From: Chloroflexota bacterium | GTDB taxonomy: Bacteria > Chloroflexota > Limnocylindria > QHBO01 | Length of the DNA stretch: 64,000 bases | Assembly (NCBI GenBank): GCA_003243965.1 | Contig: QHBO01000011.1 | Coordinates: 1 to 64,000, forward strand | Direction: 5' to 3' | In this document: positions 27,867 through 36,240 of the stretch, in pieces | How the letters are laid out: every line of letters starts with the position of its first letter | Position numbering within the stretch: the stretch's first letter is position 1 | Made by a program: the position numbers and the translations under genes | Notes under the pieces: generated by a model | The model's input: the letters and a program-made list of their open reading frames with translations, nothing else | Databases searched by the model: none | Told to the model about the DNA's origin: nothing

Positions 27867-29048
27867 ATGCGACGGATCGGCGTCCTGACCGGCGGCGGCG
27901 ACGTGCCGGGACTCAACTCGGTGATCAAGAGCGTCGTCTACCGGTCCAGCGAGCTCGGGCTGGAGGTGCTCGGCATTCGCCGTGGCTGGCAGGGGCTGAC
28001 GCACTCGCGGACCTCGGCTGCCGGCGGGATGGATGGCGAGTACGTGGTGGCGCTGGATCGACGCTCCACGCGGGCGATCGATCGCACCGGAGGGACGATC
28101 CTGCACACGTCGCGCACCAACCCGGGCAGGATGAAGGAGGACCGTCTCCCGGATTGGCTCTCCGCCGCGGAGCGCGGTCGGTTCCAGACCGATGCCGACC
28201 GCTACGACCTGACGCCGGTGGTGATGGACAACCTGGCGCGGCTCGAGATCGACGCGCTGGTCGCGATCGGCGGCGACGACACCCTCGGCTATGCCCAGCG
28301 TCTCGGCGAGGAGGGCGTGCCGCTGGTCGCTATTCCCAAGACGATGGACAACGACGTCCAGGGGACCGAGTATTGCATCGGCTTCTCGACGTCCGTGACC
28401 CGGGCCAAGGAGCTGATCAACCGACAGCGGACGACGTTGGGCAGCCACGAGCGCATCGGCGTCTTCCGCATCTTTGGGCGTAACTCGGGGTACACGGCGT
28501 GGTACGCCGCGTACGTCACGAGCGCGCGCTGCGTGATTCCGGAGGCGCCGTTCGAACTGGGTGACCTGGCCGTCGTGCTCGCCGAGGACCGGCGACTGAA
28601 CCCGTCGGGGTACGCGTTCGTGATCGCCTCCGAGGGTGCCATCTGGCAGGGTGGCCACCTGGAGGAGATCGGTGAAGCGGACGCGTATGGGCACCGCCAC
28701 AAGGCCGATGTCGGCTATGCGCTCGCCAGCGAGCTCCGCCACCGGACCGGAATCGAGACCGTCAACAGCGACCTCACCTACGACCTGCGCAGCGGAGACC
28801 CCGACGCCCTGGACCAGATGGTGGCGATCACCTACGCCAACGTCGCGATGGACCTGCTGAGCGGCGGCGTATACGGCCGGATGGTGGCGGTCCGGGACGG
28901 AAAGTATGCGCACTCGCCGCTGCCCGACGCGGCGCTGGGGCCTCGTCGTATTGATGTCGCGGCGCTCTACAACGTGGCGCGCTTCCGGCCTCGCTACGAG
29001 GCGAAGCTCGGGTCTCCGCTGCTGCTCGGCACCCCGCTCATCGCCTGA
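27867..29048 (+). CDS. 6-phosphofructokinase, probably pyrophosphate-dependent
   Basis: A 393-residue PFK. The phosphoryl-donor loop is GVLTGGGDVPGLN, the metal site ALVAIGGDDTLG and the catalytic segment PKTMDNDVQGTEYCIGF. The Asp after GGD (GGDD rather than ATP-type GGDG) and Lys in PKTMDND (rather than PGTIDND) are the known signature of PPi-dependent enzymes. Further motifs are ERIGVFRIFGRNSGYTAWYAAY and VIASEGA. It phosphorylates fructose-6-phosphate, reversibly if PPi-dependent. Its last 11 bases overlap the convergent amidotransferase gene. Confidence 0.9.
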   Translation: MRRIGVLTGGGDVPGLNSVIKSVVYRSSELGLEVLGIRRGWQGLTHSRTSAAGGMDGEYVVALDRRSTRAIDRTGGTILHTSRTNPGRMKEDRLPDWLSAAERGRFQTDADRYDLTPVVMDNLARLEIDALVAIGGDDTLGYAQRLGEEGVPLVAIPKTMDNDVQGTEYCIGFSTSVTRAKELINRQRTTLGSHERIGVFRIFGRNSGYTAWYAAYVTSARCVIPEAPFELGDLAVVLAEDRRLNPSGYAFVIASEGAIWQGGHLEEIGEADAYGHRHKADVGYALASELRHRTGIETVNSDLTYDLRSGDPDALDQMVAITYANVAMDLLSGGVYGRMVAVRDGKYAHSPLPDAALGPRRIDVAALYNVARFRPRYEAKLGSPLLLGTPLIA

Positions 29049-29826
29049 CCGCGGCGCGACTGGCGGCCGGTGCGCCGCTGCCTGCCTGAGAGTGCGCCGC
29101 CCCTTCCGAACGCGCCGCCGCCGCCGCCACGAAGGCCCGCCACAGCTCCTCGAAGACCGGTGGCGTCGAGTCGACGCGCTCCGGATGACACTGGATGCCG
29201 ACCAGCCAGCGTTGCGGGTCGTCCGCCTCGAAGCCTTCGACCAGATCGCCGACCTCGGCGTGCCGTGCCAGTGCGCTGATCCGCAGCCCCGGCGCCAGGC
29301 CATCGGGCTCCACCGCCTGGTGATGGAAGGAGTTGACCTCGAGGGACGTTGCGTCTGGGAGGAGCGATGCCAGGCGAGTGCCGGGCAGGATGGCGAGTGG
29401 GTGGCGCGTCACCGACGAACCGGTGGTCTCGTGGCCTTCGAGGTGCTGGATCAGCCGGCCGCCGGAAAAGACGTTGATCGCCTGCAGTCCGCGGCAGATG
29501 CCGAGCACCGGGACACCTCGACGGACCGCCGCCGCGAATGCCGCAGCGTCGAGCGCGTCGCGGCCCGGATCGGCCGCATGTGCTCCGGCGGACGGCTCCC
29601 CGTAGAGGCTCGTTTCGAGGTCCGCTCCGCCGGTGATGAGCAGGGCGTCCATGATCGTCAGCGCGGCGTCGCGCGTCGCGGGCGTCGTCTCGTCGAGCAG
29701 CGGAAGTGGAACCGCCCCGGCGTGCTCGAGGGCCTCGAGGTACCACCGGTTCTTCTGCTCGGCGGCGGCCGGGTCGGCGGCGCGTCCCGGCCTCGAGAGC
29801 GTGACAGCGATGCGCGGTGCCTGCAT
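29038..29826 (-). CDS. Class I glutamine amidotransferase-like hydrolase (peptidase C26, PuuD type)
   Basis: A 262-residue enzyme similar to gamma-glutamyl-GABA hydrolases. The nucleophile elbow is VPVLGICRGLQAINVFSGG, the His/Glu pair lies in GIQCHPERVDS, and DALLITGGADLETSLYGE plus VNSFHHQAVEPDG are family marks. ATG 29826 gives MQAPRIAVTLSRPG; the 156 extra residues in the track are arginine-rich shadow. It is divergent from the DadA-like oxidase, and together they could degrade gamma-glutamylated amines, which is inference. The Ala-rich tail overlaps the end of the PFK gene. Confidence 0.85.
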   Translation of the reverse strand: MQAPRIAVTLSRPGRAADPAAAEQKNRWYLEALEHAGAVPLPLLDETTPATRDAALTIMDALLITGGADLETSLYGEPSAGAHAADPGRDALDAAAFAAAVRRGVPVLGICRGLQAINVFSGGRLIQHLEGHETTGSSVTRHPLAILPGTRLASLLPDATSLEVNSFHHQAVEPDGLAPGLRISALARHAEVGDLVEGFEADDPQRWLVGIQCHPERVDSTPPVFEELWRAFVAAAAARSEGAAHSQAGSGAPAASRAAVRR

Positions 29827-29850
29827 CGAGCCATGGTACGCGTCTCCGGC

Positions 29851-29932
29851 GGCGTGCCACCCGGCGCCGTGCCCCAAGCCTGCGGCGTGCCACCCGGCGC
29901 CGTGGCACAAGCCTGCGGCGTACCACGCTGCG
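29851..29932 (+). repeat. 33-bp tandem repeat between divergent genes
   Basis: Unit ggcgtgccacccggcgccgt plus gccccaagcctgc occurs at 29851-29883 and, with two mismatches, at 29884-29916, with a partial third copy at 29917-29932. It fills most of the gap between the amidotransferase and the FAD oxidase. Confidence 0.8.
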
Positions 29933-29960
29933 CGTGCCCCCGGGCGGCGTGTTACCGCGG

Positions 29961-29966
29961 TACGCT
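29961..29966 (+). promoter_or_regulatory. -10 element of the FAD oxidase gene, leaderless
   Basis: TACGCT lies 7 bases before the GTG at 29974. Confidence 0.45.
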
Positions 29967-29973
29967 GCGGAAC

Positions 29974-31251
29974 GTGCCCGATCGCCTGGTGGCCTTGACC
30001 GACTCCGCACCGCGCTTCGTGGACGCGCTCCCGCGAACGGCCGACGTGGTGGTGGTCGGAGGCGGGGTGGCCGGTTGCGCGACCGCCTTTTTCGCGGCGC
30101 TCAGCGGCCTGGATGTGCTCGTTCTCGAGCGGCGGCCAGCCCTGGCGACCCTCACCACGGCGGCATCCACCGGTGCCTTTCGCCTCCAGTTCGACAACCC
30201 CGACGAGATCGCCCTGGTGCGGGAGGGAATCGAGCTGTTCGACGACTTCGGGTCGCGCAGGGGCCTCGAGGGCTGGGATCTCCGGCTCCGCCACGGTGGC
30301 TACCTCTTCTGCTCGCTGACTCCGGAGACCGTCGACCGCGCCGGGCGACTCGTGGAGCGGCAGCGCGCCTGGGGCCTGACCGATGTCGAGCTGCTGTCCG
30401 GTGACGAGGCCCGGCGTCGCTGGCCATACCTGTCCGATGCGGTCGTCGGGGCGCGCTACCGGGCCGCCGATGGCTGGCTGGACGTCAAGCGGCTCGCGAT
30501 CGGCTACGCGGCTGCGGCGGCCGCCCCGCCACGCGCACCGGGCGCCATCGGCAGCGGCTCAGCGAGCTTCTGCGCCGCAACCGAAGTGCATGGGTTCGCG
30601 ATGAGTGCGGACGGCTCCGCGATCCGCGGCGTGCGCACCTCCCGCGGGGACGTGGCCAGCGAGGCGGTGGTCGTCGCGGCGGGGCCATTCGCTGCCCAGG
30701 TCGCAGCGCTCGCCGGAACACAAATCGCTCTGGAGCCGACCCGTCGCCAGAAGCTGGTGATCCCCGACCTGCCGGAGGCGCCGCCCGGCGCGCCGATGAC
30801 CATCGAGGAGGAGTCGGCCGCCCACTGGCGCCCCGCCCACGCCGGCTGCCTGGCGCTCTTCACCGACGCCCGCGCCCGGCCGACTGCGCCGGCCGACCCT
30901 GTGCCGATCGATGCAGCATGGGCGTTCGGCCTGCTCGATCCGACCTCCGATCACGGGCTGGGCCGCGTGGCGCCGTTCTGGAACGAGCTGTGGGCGCGTG
31001 GCTCGGTGGCCCACTGGTATGTCCAGGCCGGCCAGTACGAGTACACCCCCGACAGGCGTCCGTACCTGGGAGCGGTCGGCTCCATCGGTCCGTCGGGGCT
31101 GTACCTGAACGCGGGCTACAGCGGGCACGGGATCATGGCCTCTGCCGGCGGCAGCCGGCTGGTGGTGGACCAGCTCACCGGGCGGGGCGCAGTGCCCACC
31201 GTCTTTGCCGTGGATCGAGCGCTCCTCGCCGGCGAGCACGACATCCTCTGA
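29974..31251 (+). CDS. FAD-dependent amino acid/amine oxidase (DadA/SoxB-like)
   Basis: A 425-residue DAO-family flavoenzyme. The FAD dinucleotide fold is VVVVGGGVAGCATAFFAALSGLDVLVLE, a second FAD contact is VVVAAGPFAAQVAAL, and the C-terminal YTPDRRPYLGAVG with GLYLNAGYSGHGIMASAGGS is typical of sarcosine/D-amino-acid oxidases. TTAASTGAFRLQF marks the flavin-binding region. The 781-residue track entry includes antisense sequence of the neighbouring gene. The start is GTG 29974. Substrate is uncertain. Confidence 0.88.
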   Translation: MPDRLVALTDSAPRFVDALPRTADVVVVGGGVAGCATAFFAALSGLDVLVLERRPALATLTTAASTGAFRLQFDNPDEIALVREGIELFDDFGSRRGLEGWDLRLRHGGYLFCSLTPETVDRAGRLVERQRAWGLTDVELLSGDEARRRWPYLSDAVVGARYRAADGWLDVKRLAIGYAAAAAAPPRAPGAIGSGSASFCAATEVHGFAMSADGSAIRGVRTSRGDVASEAVVVAAGPFAAQVAALAGTQIALEPTRRQKLVIPDLPEAPPGAPMTIEEESAAHWRPAHAGCLALFTDARARPTAPADPVPIDAAWAFGLLDPTSDHGLGRVAPFWNELWARGSVAHWYVQAGQYEYTPDRRPYLGAVGSIGPSGLYLNAGYSGHGIMASAGGSRLVVDQLTGRGAVPTVFAVDRALLAGEHDIL

Positions 31252-31311
31252 TCCGCCGCGGCGGGCCGCAGCCGGCGGGCCGCAGCCGGCGCGCCTGCGG
31301 GGCCGGCGCCC

Positions 31312-31317
31312 TACACT
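31312..31317 (+). promoter_or_regulatory. -10 element of the REC/TrxR fusion gene, leaderless
   Basis: TACACT lies 7 bases before the ATG at 31325. The stretch before it contains gcgggccgcagccgg twice in near tandem. Confidence 0.45.
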
Positions 31318-31324
31318 GCGCCGC

Positions 31325-33031
31325 ATGGCCGCCAAGCCGGCGATCCTGGCTGTCGATGACGATCCGCCCGTCCTGCGCGCCGTGGAGCGCGACCTCCGTG
31401 CCCGCTACGGCAGGGAGTACCGCATCCTGGCGGCGGGCTCGGGCGAGGAGGCGCTGGAGGTCACGCGTCAGCTGAGTCTGCGCGGCACGGCGGTGGCGCT
31501 CTTCGTCGTCGACCAGCGCATGCCGCGGGTGACCGGCATCGAGTTCCTCTCGCGAGCCGTGGAGCTTCAGCCCGAGGCGCGCCGCGTCCTGCTGACCGCC
31601 TACGCCGATACGGACGTGGCGATTCAGGCCATCAACCAGATCCGGCTCGACCAGTACCTGCTCAAGCCCTGGGACCCACCCGAGGAGCGGCTCTACCCGG
31701 TCCTCGATGACCTGCTCTCCGACTGGTCGGCAGCGTTTCGGCCGCCCTTCGACGGGCTTCGGCTGATCGCACGTCGCTGGGCGCCGCGCGGCCACGCGAT
31801 TCGGGACTTCCTGACCCGCAACCAGGTTCCGTACCAGTGGCTCGACCCTGATACCGATGAGGAAGGCCGGCGGCTGGCGGCCTCTGCGCAGGGAGCGCCC
31901 GCAGGTGCCGGACAGGGTGAGGAACGGGGCGACGGGCAAGGCGACCTGGGCGCGGCAGCGCCGCTCGTCGTCTTTCCGGACGGCGCGGTGCTGCGCGATC
32001 CCTCGAACCGGGAGATCGGCGAGCGGATCGGGCTGCAGACGCGCGCAGCGCTGCCCTTCTACGACCTCGTCATCGTCGGCGGTGGGCCAGCGGGACTGGC
32101 CGCCGCGGTGTACGGCGCAAGCGAGGGACTGAAGACCGTGCTCGTCGAGCGCGAGGCGCCCGGCGGCCAGGCGGGGACCACCAGCCGGATCGAAAACTAC
32201 CTCGGCTTTCCGGCGGGGTTGACCGGCGGCGACCTGGCCCGGCGCGCGCTCGCCCAAGCGCGCCGGCTGGGCGCCGAGATCCTCACCCCCCAGGAGGTGC
32301 GTTCGATCCGACGCGAGGACCCATACCGGATCGTGAAGCTGGAAGACGGCGGCGAGCTGTCGTGCCAGACGGTGGTGGTCGCCACCGGGGTGAGCTACCG
32401 GACGCTCCGCCTGCCGGGCGCCGAGGAGCTCGCGGGTGCGGGCATCTACTATGGGGCGGCCACCACCGAGGCGGCCCTGTACCGCGACCAGGAGGTCGGG
32501 GTGGTGGGTGGCGGGAACTCGGCGGGGCAGGCGGCGGTGTACCTGGCGCGCGTCGCGAAACGCGTCGTGCTCGCGGTTCGCGGCGACACGCTCTCGGGAA
32601 TGAGCCAGTACCTCGTCGACCAGATTGGCGCTGAGCCGCGGATCGAGGTACGTTACCGCGTCGCCGTCACGGCGCTCCGCGGCGAGGGCCACCTCGATGG
32701 GGTGACCCTCGCCTGCGACGGGACGACGCAGGATCTGCCGCTCTCCGCGCTGTTCGTGTTCATCGGGCAGCAGCCGCGCACCGACTGGCTGGATGGGACC
32801 GCCCTCCGCGACCCCGGTGGATTCATCCGGACCGGCAGCGCCCTGCTCGACGGCGAGAAGCCGCCACCCGGCTGGGCGCTTGAACGCGACCCCTTCCTGC
32901 TCGAGTCGAGCGTTCCCGGCATCTTCGCGGCCGGTGACGTTCGCCATCGATCCATCAAGCGAATCGCCAGCGCGGTCGGGGAGGGCTCGATGGCCGTCCA
33001 GTTCGTCCACCAGTACCTGGCCGGCCTGTAG
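31325..33031 (+). CDS. Response-regulator/glutaredoxin-like/thioredoxin-reductase-like fusion protein
   Basis: A 568-residue three-domain protein. Residues 1-125 are a receiver domain with DDD at 11-13, phospho-Asp63 in FVVDQRMPRVTG and Lys114 in LLKPWD. Residues about 145-240 resemble a cysteine-free glutaredoxin-like domain (IRDFLTRNQVPYQWLD, VVFPDGAVLRDPSNREI). Residues 245-568 are a TrxR-like FAD/NAD(P) module (DLVIVGGGPAGLAAAVYG, GVVGGGNSAGQAAVYLA, GIFAAGDVRHRSIKR). The CxxC redox pair of real thioredoxin reductases is replaced by YYGAATTEA. The next gene is a kinase 4 bases away, the likely phosphodonor. Confidence 0.9.
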   Translation: MAAKPAILAVDDDPPVLRAVERDLRARYGREYRILAAGSGEEALEVTRQLSLRGTAVALFVVDQRMPRVTGIEFLSRAVELQPEARRVLLTAYADTDVAIQAINQIRLDQYLLKPWDPPEERLYPVLDDLLSDWSAAFRPPFDGLRLIARRWAPRGHAIRDFLTRNQVPYQWLDPDTDEEGRRLAASAQGAPAGAGQGEERGDGQGDLGAAAPLVVFPDGAVLRDPSNREIGERIGLQTRAALPFYDLVIVGGGPAGLAAAVYGASEGLKTVLVEREAPGGQAGTTSRIENYLGFPAGLTGGDLARRALAQARRLGAEILTPQEVRSIRREDPYRIVKLEDGGELSCQTVVVATGVSYRTLRLPGAEELAGAGIYYGAATTEAALYRDQEVGVVGGGNSAGQAAVYLARVAKRVVLAVRGDTLSGMSQYLVDQIGAEPRIEVRYRVAVTALRGEGHLDGVTLACDGTTQDLPLSALFVFIGQQPRTDWLDGTALRDPGGFIRTGSALLDGEKPPPGWALERDPFLLESSVPGIFAAGDVRHRSIKRIASAVGEGSMAVQFVHQYLAGL

Positions 33032-33035
33032 ACCG

Positions 33036-34448
33036 ATGTCCTACGTCGAACAGCTGCGCGCCACGCCCCTTTTCGCCGGGCTGCCAGATGAGGCTCTCGA
33101 GCTGCTGTGCGCCAACGCGGCGCCGGTGTCGCTCCGCGCCGGAGAGGTGCTGCTCAGCGAGGGCACTCCGGGGGACGCGCTGTTCATCGTGCTCGACGGC
33201 GAGCTGGAGGTCACCAAGCTGAGTGGATCCGCCCAGCTTCCTCTGGCGCGCGTGGGAGCCGGCGCGATCCAGGGCGAGATGGCCGCGCTCGAGGGTGGCG
33301 CGCGGACCGCGTCGGTGACGGCGGTCAGCGATGCGCAGGTGCTCCGCATCCCGCGCTCCGCCTTGCTCGACACCATGGCCTCCGGCCCGGAGGCGGCGCT
33401 CGCGATCGTGCGCACCGTGGTCGGGCGACTGCGCTCCACCGAGGCCCTGCTCCGCCAGCGCGAGAAGCTGGCGGGCCTCGGAACCCTGGCCGCGGGACTC
33501 GCGCACGAGCTCAACAACCCCGCAGCCGCCATTCGCCGTTCCGTTTCCGCCCTCGAGGAGGCGGTCGCCGCCCGTGACGCCGCAACGATCGAGCTCGGGC
33601 CGGACGTGGCGCTCCTCGCCTCATTGCGAGCCGGGCTGCCACCGCCCGGCGATCCGCTGGAGCGGGCGGACCGGGTCGATGCGCTGACCGCGATGCTCTC
33701 GGAGCCGGACGCGGGCGAGGCGGCATCGGCGCTGGTGGCCGCCGGCTGGACGGCCGCGGAGGTGGCGGACGCAGCGGACCGCATCGCTCTGGAGCGCCGA
33801 TCTGCGGCCGTCCGCTGGCTGGCCGCGGGTGCGGGGGTCGCCACCCTGCTCGGCGAGGTGGCGATGGCCAGCGACCGGATCAGCGAGATCGTGGGCGCCG
33901 TCAAGGGATATGCGTACCTCGACCGCGCTCCGGTGCAGCGCGTCGACGTCCGGGCGGGGCTGGAGGACACCCTCGTCATCCTGCGCCACAAGCTGAAGTC
34001 TGGGATCGAGGTGCATCGGGCGTACGCGGATCAGCTCCCCGAGATCGAGGCCTATGGCAGCGAGCTGAACCAGGTGTGGACCAACCTGATCGACAACGCG
34101 GTGTACGCCATGAATGGCGTCGGTGACATCTGGCTGCGGGTGGAGCGCGTCGACCGAGACACAACCGGGCAGGCAGAGCCGTCGGAAGCGGCGGCGGCCG
34201 GCGTGCGGGTCAGCATCTGCGACAGCGGCCCCGGCATCCCATCCGAGGTGATGGCGCGTCTGTTCGAGCCGTTCTTCACCACCAAGCCGCCTGGCGTCGG
34301 CAGCGGTCTCGGGCTGCACATCAGCCACAACGTTGTCATTCGTCACGGCGGCAGGATCGAGGTCGAGTCGGAGCCGGGACGGACGTGCTTCCACATCACG
34401 CTGCCGCCGGTCGTCGCCAGGCGGCCGTCCGCACCGACGGGCTCGTGA
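33036..34448 (+). CDS. Cyclic-nucleotide-binding-domain sensor histidine kinase
   Basis: A 470-residue soluble kinase. Residues about 8-125 are a CRP/cNMP-like domain (LFAGLPDEALELL, LFIVLDGELEVTK, GEMAALEGGARTASV). The kinase core has LAAGLAHELNNPAAAIRRS (phospho-His), NLIDNAVYAM, ICDSGPGIPSEV and FFTTKPPGVGSGLGLHISHNVV. It has no membrane segment. It starts at ATG 33036, four bases after the REC/TrxR fusion, so the two are one operon and probably one phosphorelay sensing a redox or nucleotide signal. Confidence 0.9.
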   Translation: MSYVEQLRATPLFAGLPDEALELLCANAAPVSLRAGEVLLSEGTPGDALFIVLDGELEVTKLSGSAQLPLARVGAGAIQGEMAALEGGARTASVTAVSDAQVLRIPRSALLDTMASGPEAALAIVRTVVGRLRSTEALLRQREKLAGLGTLAAGLAHELNNPAAAIRRSVSALEEAVAARDAATIELGPDVALLASLRAGLPPPGDPLERADRVDALTAMLSEPDAGEAASALVAAGWTAAEVADAADRIALERRSAAVRWLAAGAGVATLLGEVAMASDRISEIVGAVKGYAYLDRAPVQRVDVRAGLEDTLVILRHKLKSGIEVHRAYADQLPEIEAYGSELNQVWTNLIDNAVYAMNGVGDIWLRVERVDRDTTGQAEPSEAAAAGVRVSICDSGPGIPSEVMARLFEPFFTTKPPGVGSGLGLHISHNVVIRHGGRIEVESEPGRTCFHITLPPVVARRPSAPTGS

Positions 34449-34470
34449 CCGGACTGCCGGCGCGGCACGG

Positions 34471-34500
34471 TTGACAGGACGGAGGGGTGCCGTCTAGCCT
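34471..34500 (+). promoter_or_regulatory. Sigma-70-type promoter of trpB2
   Basis: TTGACA (34471-34476), an 18-base spacer and TAGCCT (34495-34500) form the best promoter in the window. Transcription should start near 34507, just before the T-box leader. Confidence 0.7.
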
Positions 34501-34506
34501 GCGCCG

Positions 34507-34815
34507 CACAGTTGAAGACGGCGACGATCGGGACGAGTACCCGCTCAGGCGTGTCGACAGGGAGCCGGAAGAGTGAGACCCGGCGGCGGCGCGAGCGAGG
34601 GAATGGACCCGTGAGCTCCGACGGCGAACGCCAGGCATCGGGCCTGCGCCACTAGCGGTCGGCGGAGAGGCACCGATACCAAAGCCGAGGCCATCGCAGG
34701 GCGCCGTCACCGGCGCAGATGCCGTGGCCGAACGAGCCCGGGAGAGAACACCGGGGAACAAAGGTGGCACCACGAGTCGACCCCCTCGTCCTTTGAGGCG
34801 AAGGGGTCGTGTTGT
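34507..34815 (+). ncRNA. T-box riboswitch, tryptophan-specific
   Basis: The roughly 310-base leader ends in the conserved T-box core AAGGTGGCACCACG (34761-34774), preceded by GGGGAACA. In the first helical domain AGTA (34536-34539) matches the loop-E/S-turn element and opposite it GGGAATGGACCCG places TGG (34604-34606), the Trp codon, followed by the usual purine. Uncharged tRNA-Trp would bind and stabilise the antiterminator, allowing trpB2 expression when tryptophan is scarce. Exact 5' end and stem II/III borders are estimates. Confidence 0.88.
34778..34815 (+). terminator. T-box-controlled intrinsic terminator
   Basis: CGACCCC (34778-34784) pairs with GGGGTCG (34803-34809) with further partial pairing inside, followed by TGTTGTTCT. 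Its 5' arm is adjacent to the T-box sequence, as expected for the competing terminator. Confidence 0.75.
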
Positions 34816-34838
34816 TCTCGGGCCAAAGGAGGCCACCG

Positions 34839-36197
34839 ATGTCCACTCCCCGGCAGCGCCGGTTCATCCTCGCCGAGGATGAGCTCCCGACGCACTACTA
34901 CAACATCGCCGCGGACCTTCCGGTCCCGGCACCCCCACCGCTCCACCCCGCGACTCGCGAGCCGATCGGCCCCGAGGCCCTGGCTCCTCTCTTCCCAATG
35001 GCGCTCATCGGCCAGGAGGTGAGCCAGGAACGGCTGATCGAGATCCCCGAGCCGGTTCGCGATGTCTACCGCATCTATCGACCCTCGCCCCTGTACCGGG
35101 CGCTCGGTCTCGAGCGGGCGCTCGACACTCCGGCGCACATCTACTACAAGTACGAGGGCGTATCTCCGGCCGGCTCCCACAAGCCGAACACCGCCATCCC
35201 GCAGGCGTTCTACAACCGCGAGGAGGGGGTGCGGCGCCTCGCCACCGAGACGGGGGCCGGCCAGTGGGGATCCGCGCTCAGCTTTGCGGCCGCCCAGTTC
35301 GGGCTGGAGTGCAAGATCTTCATGGTGAAGGTCTCGTTCCTCCAGAAGCCGTACCGACGCAGCATGATCCAGACGTTCGGTGCATCGGTCGTCGCCTCGC
35401 CATCGAGCGAGACGAACGCGGGCCGGTCGATTCTCGCCGAGGACCCCGACTCGCCCGGCAGCCTCGGGATCGCGATCAGCGAGGCGCTCGAGGAGGCCGC
35501 CTCCCGCGAGGACACGAAGTACGCGCTGGGGAGCGTCCTGAACCACGTGCTGCTGCACCAGACGGTGATCGGCCAGGAGGCGGTCCGCCAGATGGAGCTG
35601 GCCGGTGAGCCCCCGGACGTGGTGATCGGCTGCGCGGGCGGTGGCTCCAACTTTGCGGGAATCGCCTTCCCCTTCCTGGCAGCGAAGCTGGCCGGGGGCA
35701 GCCGGATGCGGTTCGTGGCCGTGGAGCCCGCGAGCTGTCCGTCCCTGACCCAGGGTGAGTATCGGTATGACTTCGGCGACACCGTCGGGACGACGCCGCT
35801 GCTCAAGATGCACACCCTGGGCAACGACTTTCGGCCGGCACCGATCCATGCCGGCGGGCTGCGGTACCACGGCATGGCGCCGATGATCAGCCACCTCTAC
35901 GACCTCGGCCTGATCGAGGCGGTGGCGTACGGTCAGAACACCTGTTTCGAGGCCGCCGTCCAGTTCGCCAGGACGGAAGGGATCATCCCGGCACCGGAGT
36001 CGTCCCACGCCATCCGGGCGGCCGTGGACGAGGCGATCGCGGCTCGCGAGGCGGGGGAGGAGAAGGTGATCCTCTTCAACCTCTCGGGTCACGGCTACTT
36101 CGACATGGCGGCCTACGACGCCTACCTGGCAGGCGACCTGACCGATGTCGACTACCAGGCGCCCCAGGAGCGGGAGCTCGTCGGCGCGACCCGCTAA
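34839..36197 (+). CDS. trpB: Tryptophan synthase beta chain-like protein, TrpB2 type
   Basis: A 452-residue PLP enzyme that joins indole and serine to make tryptophan. The PLP lysine lies in [15 protein letters not shown] and the phosphate loop is [42 protein letters not shown] and the longer N terminus ([19 protein letters not shown]) assign it to TrpB2, not the TrpA-paired TrpB1. ATG 34839 follows AAAGGAGG. No trpA is near, consistent with indole salvage or stand-alone use. Expression is controlled by the T-box leader. Confidence 0.93.
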   Translation: MSTPRQRRFILAEDELPTHYYNIAADLPVPAPPPLHPATREPIGPEALAPLFPMALIGQEVSQERLIEIPEPVRDVYRIYRPSPLYRALGLERALDTPAHIYYKYEGVSPAGSHKPNTAIPQAFYNREEGVRRLATETGAGQWGSALSFAAAQFGLECKIFMVKVSFLQKPYRRSMIQTFGASVVASPSSETNAGRSILAEDPDSPGSLGIAISEALEEAASREDTKYALGSVLNHVLLHQTVIGQEAVRQMELAGEPPDVVIGCAGGGSNFAGIAFPFLAAKLAGGSRMRFVAVEPASCPSLTQGEYRYDFGDTVGTTPLLKMHTLGNDFRPAPIHAGGLRYHGMAPMISHLYDLGLIEAVAYGQNTCFEAAVQFARTEGIIPAPESSHAIRAAVDEAIAAREAGEEKVILFNLSGHGYFDMAAYDAYLAGDLTDVDYQAPQERELVGATR

Positions 36198-36202
36198 CCA
36201 CC

Positions 36203-36238
36203 CGCCGGCCGGCGCGCAACGCGGCGCGCCGGCCGGCG
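36203..36238. terminator. Bidirectional hairpin between trpB and the NarL-type regulator
   Basis: A perfect 15-bp stem (CGCCGGCCGGCGCGC and GCGCGCCGGCCGGCG) with loop AACGCG fills the gap between two convergent genes. There is no T-run. Confidence 0.7.
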
Positions 36239-36240
36239 CA

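Noticed and set aside
27360-29303. 647-residue ORF antisense to the PFK gene
   Set aside because: Low-complexity His/Arg/Asp-rich sequence opposite a clear PFK; a typical high-GC shadow.
28906-31251. 781-residue fusion upstream of the FAD oxidase
   Set aside because: The N-terminal 356 residues are antisense of the amidotransferase; the oxidase begins at GTG 29974.
31175-33010. 611-residue ORF antisense to the REC/TrxR fusion
   Set aside because: Opposite a gene with intact FAD motifs; composition is shadow-like.
36203-36238. Inverted repeat as an insertion-sequence end
   Set aside because: Both arms are contiguous around a 6-base loop between two stop codons, with no transposase or target duplication.
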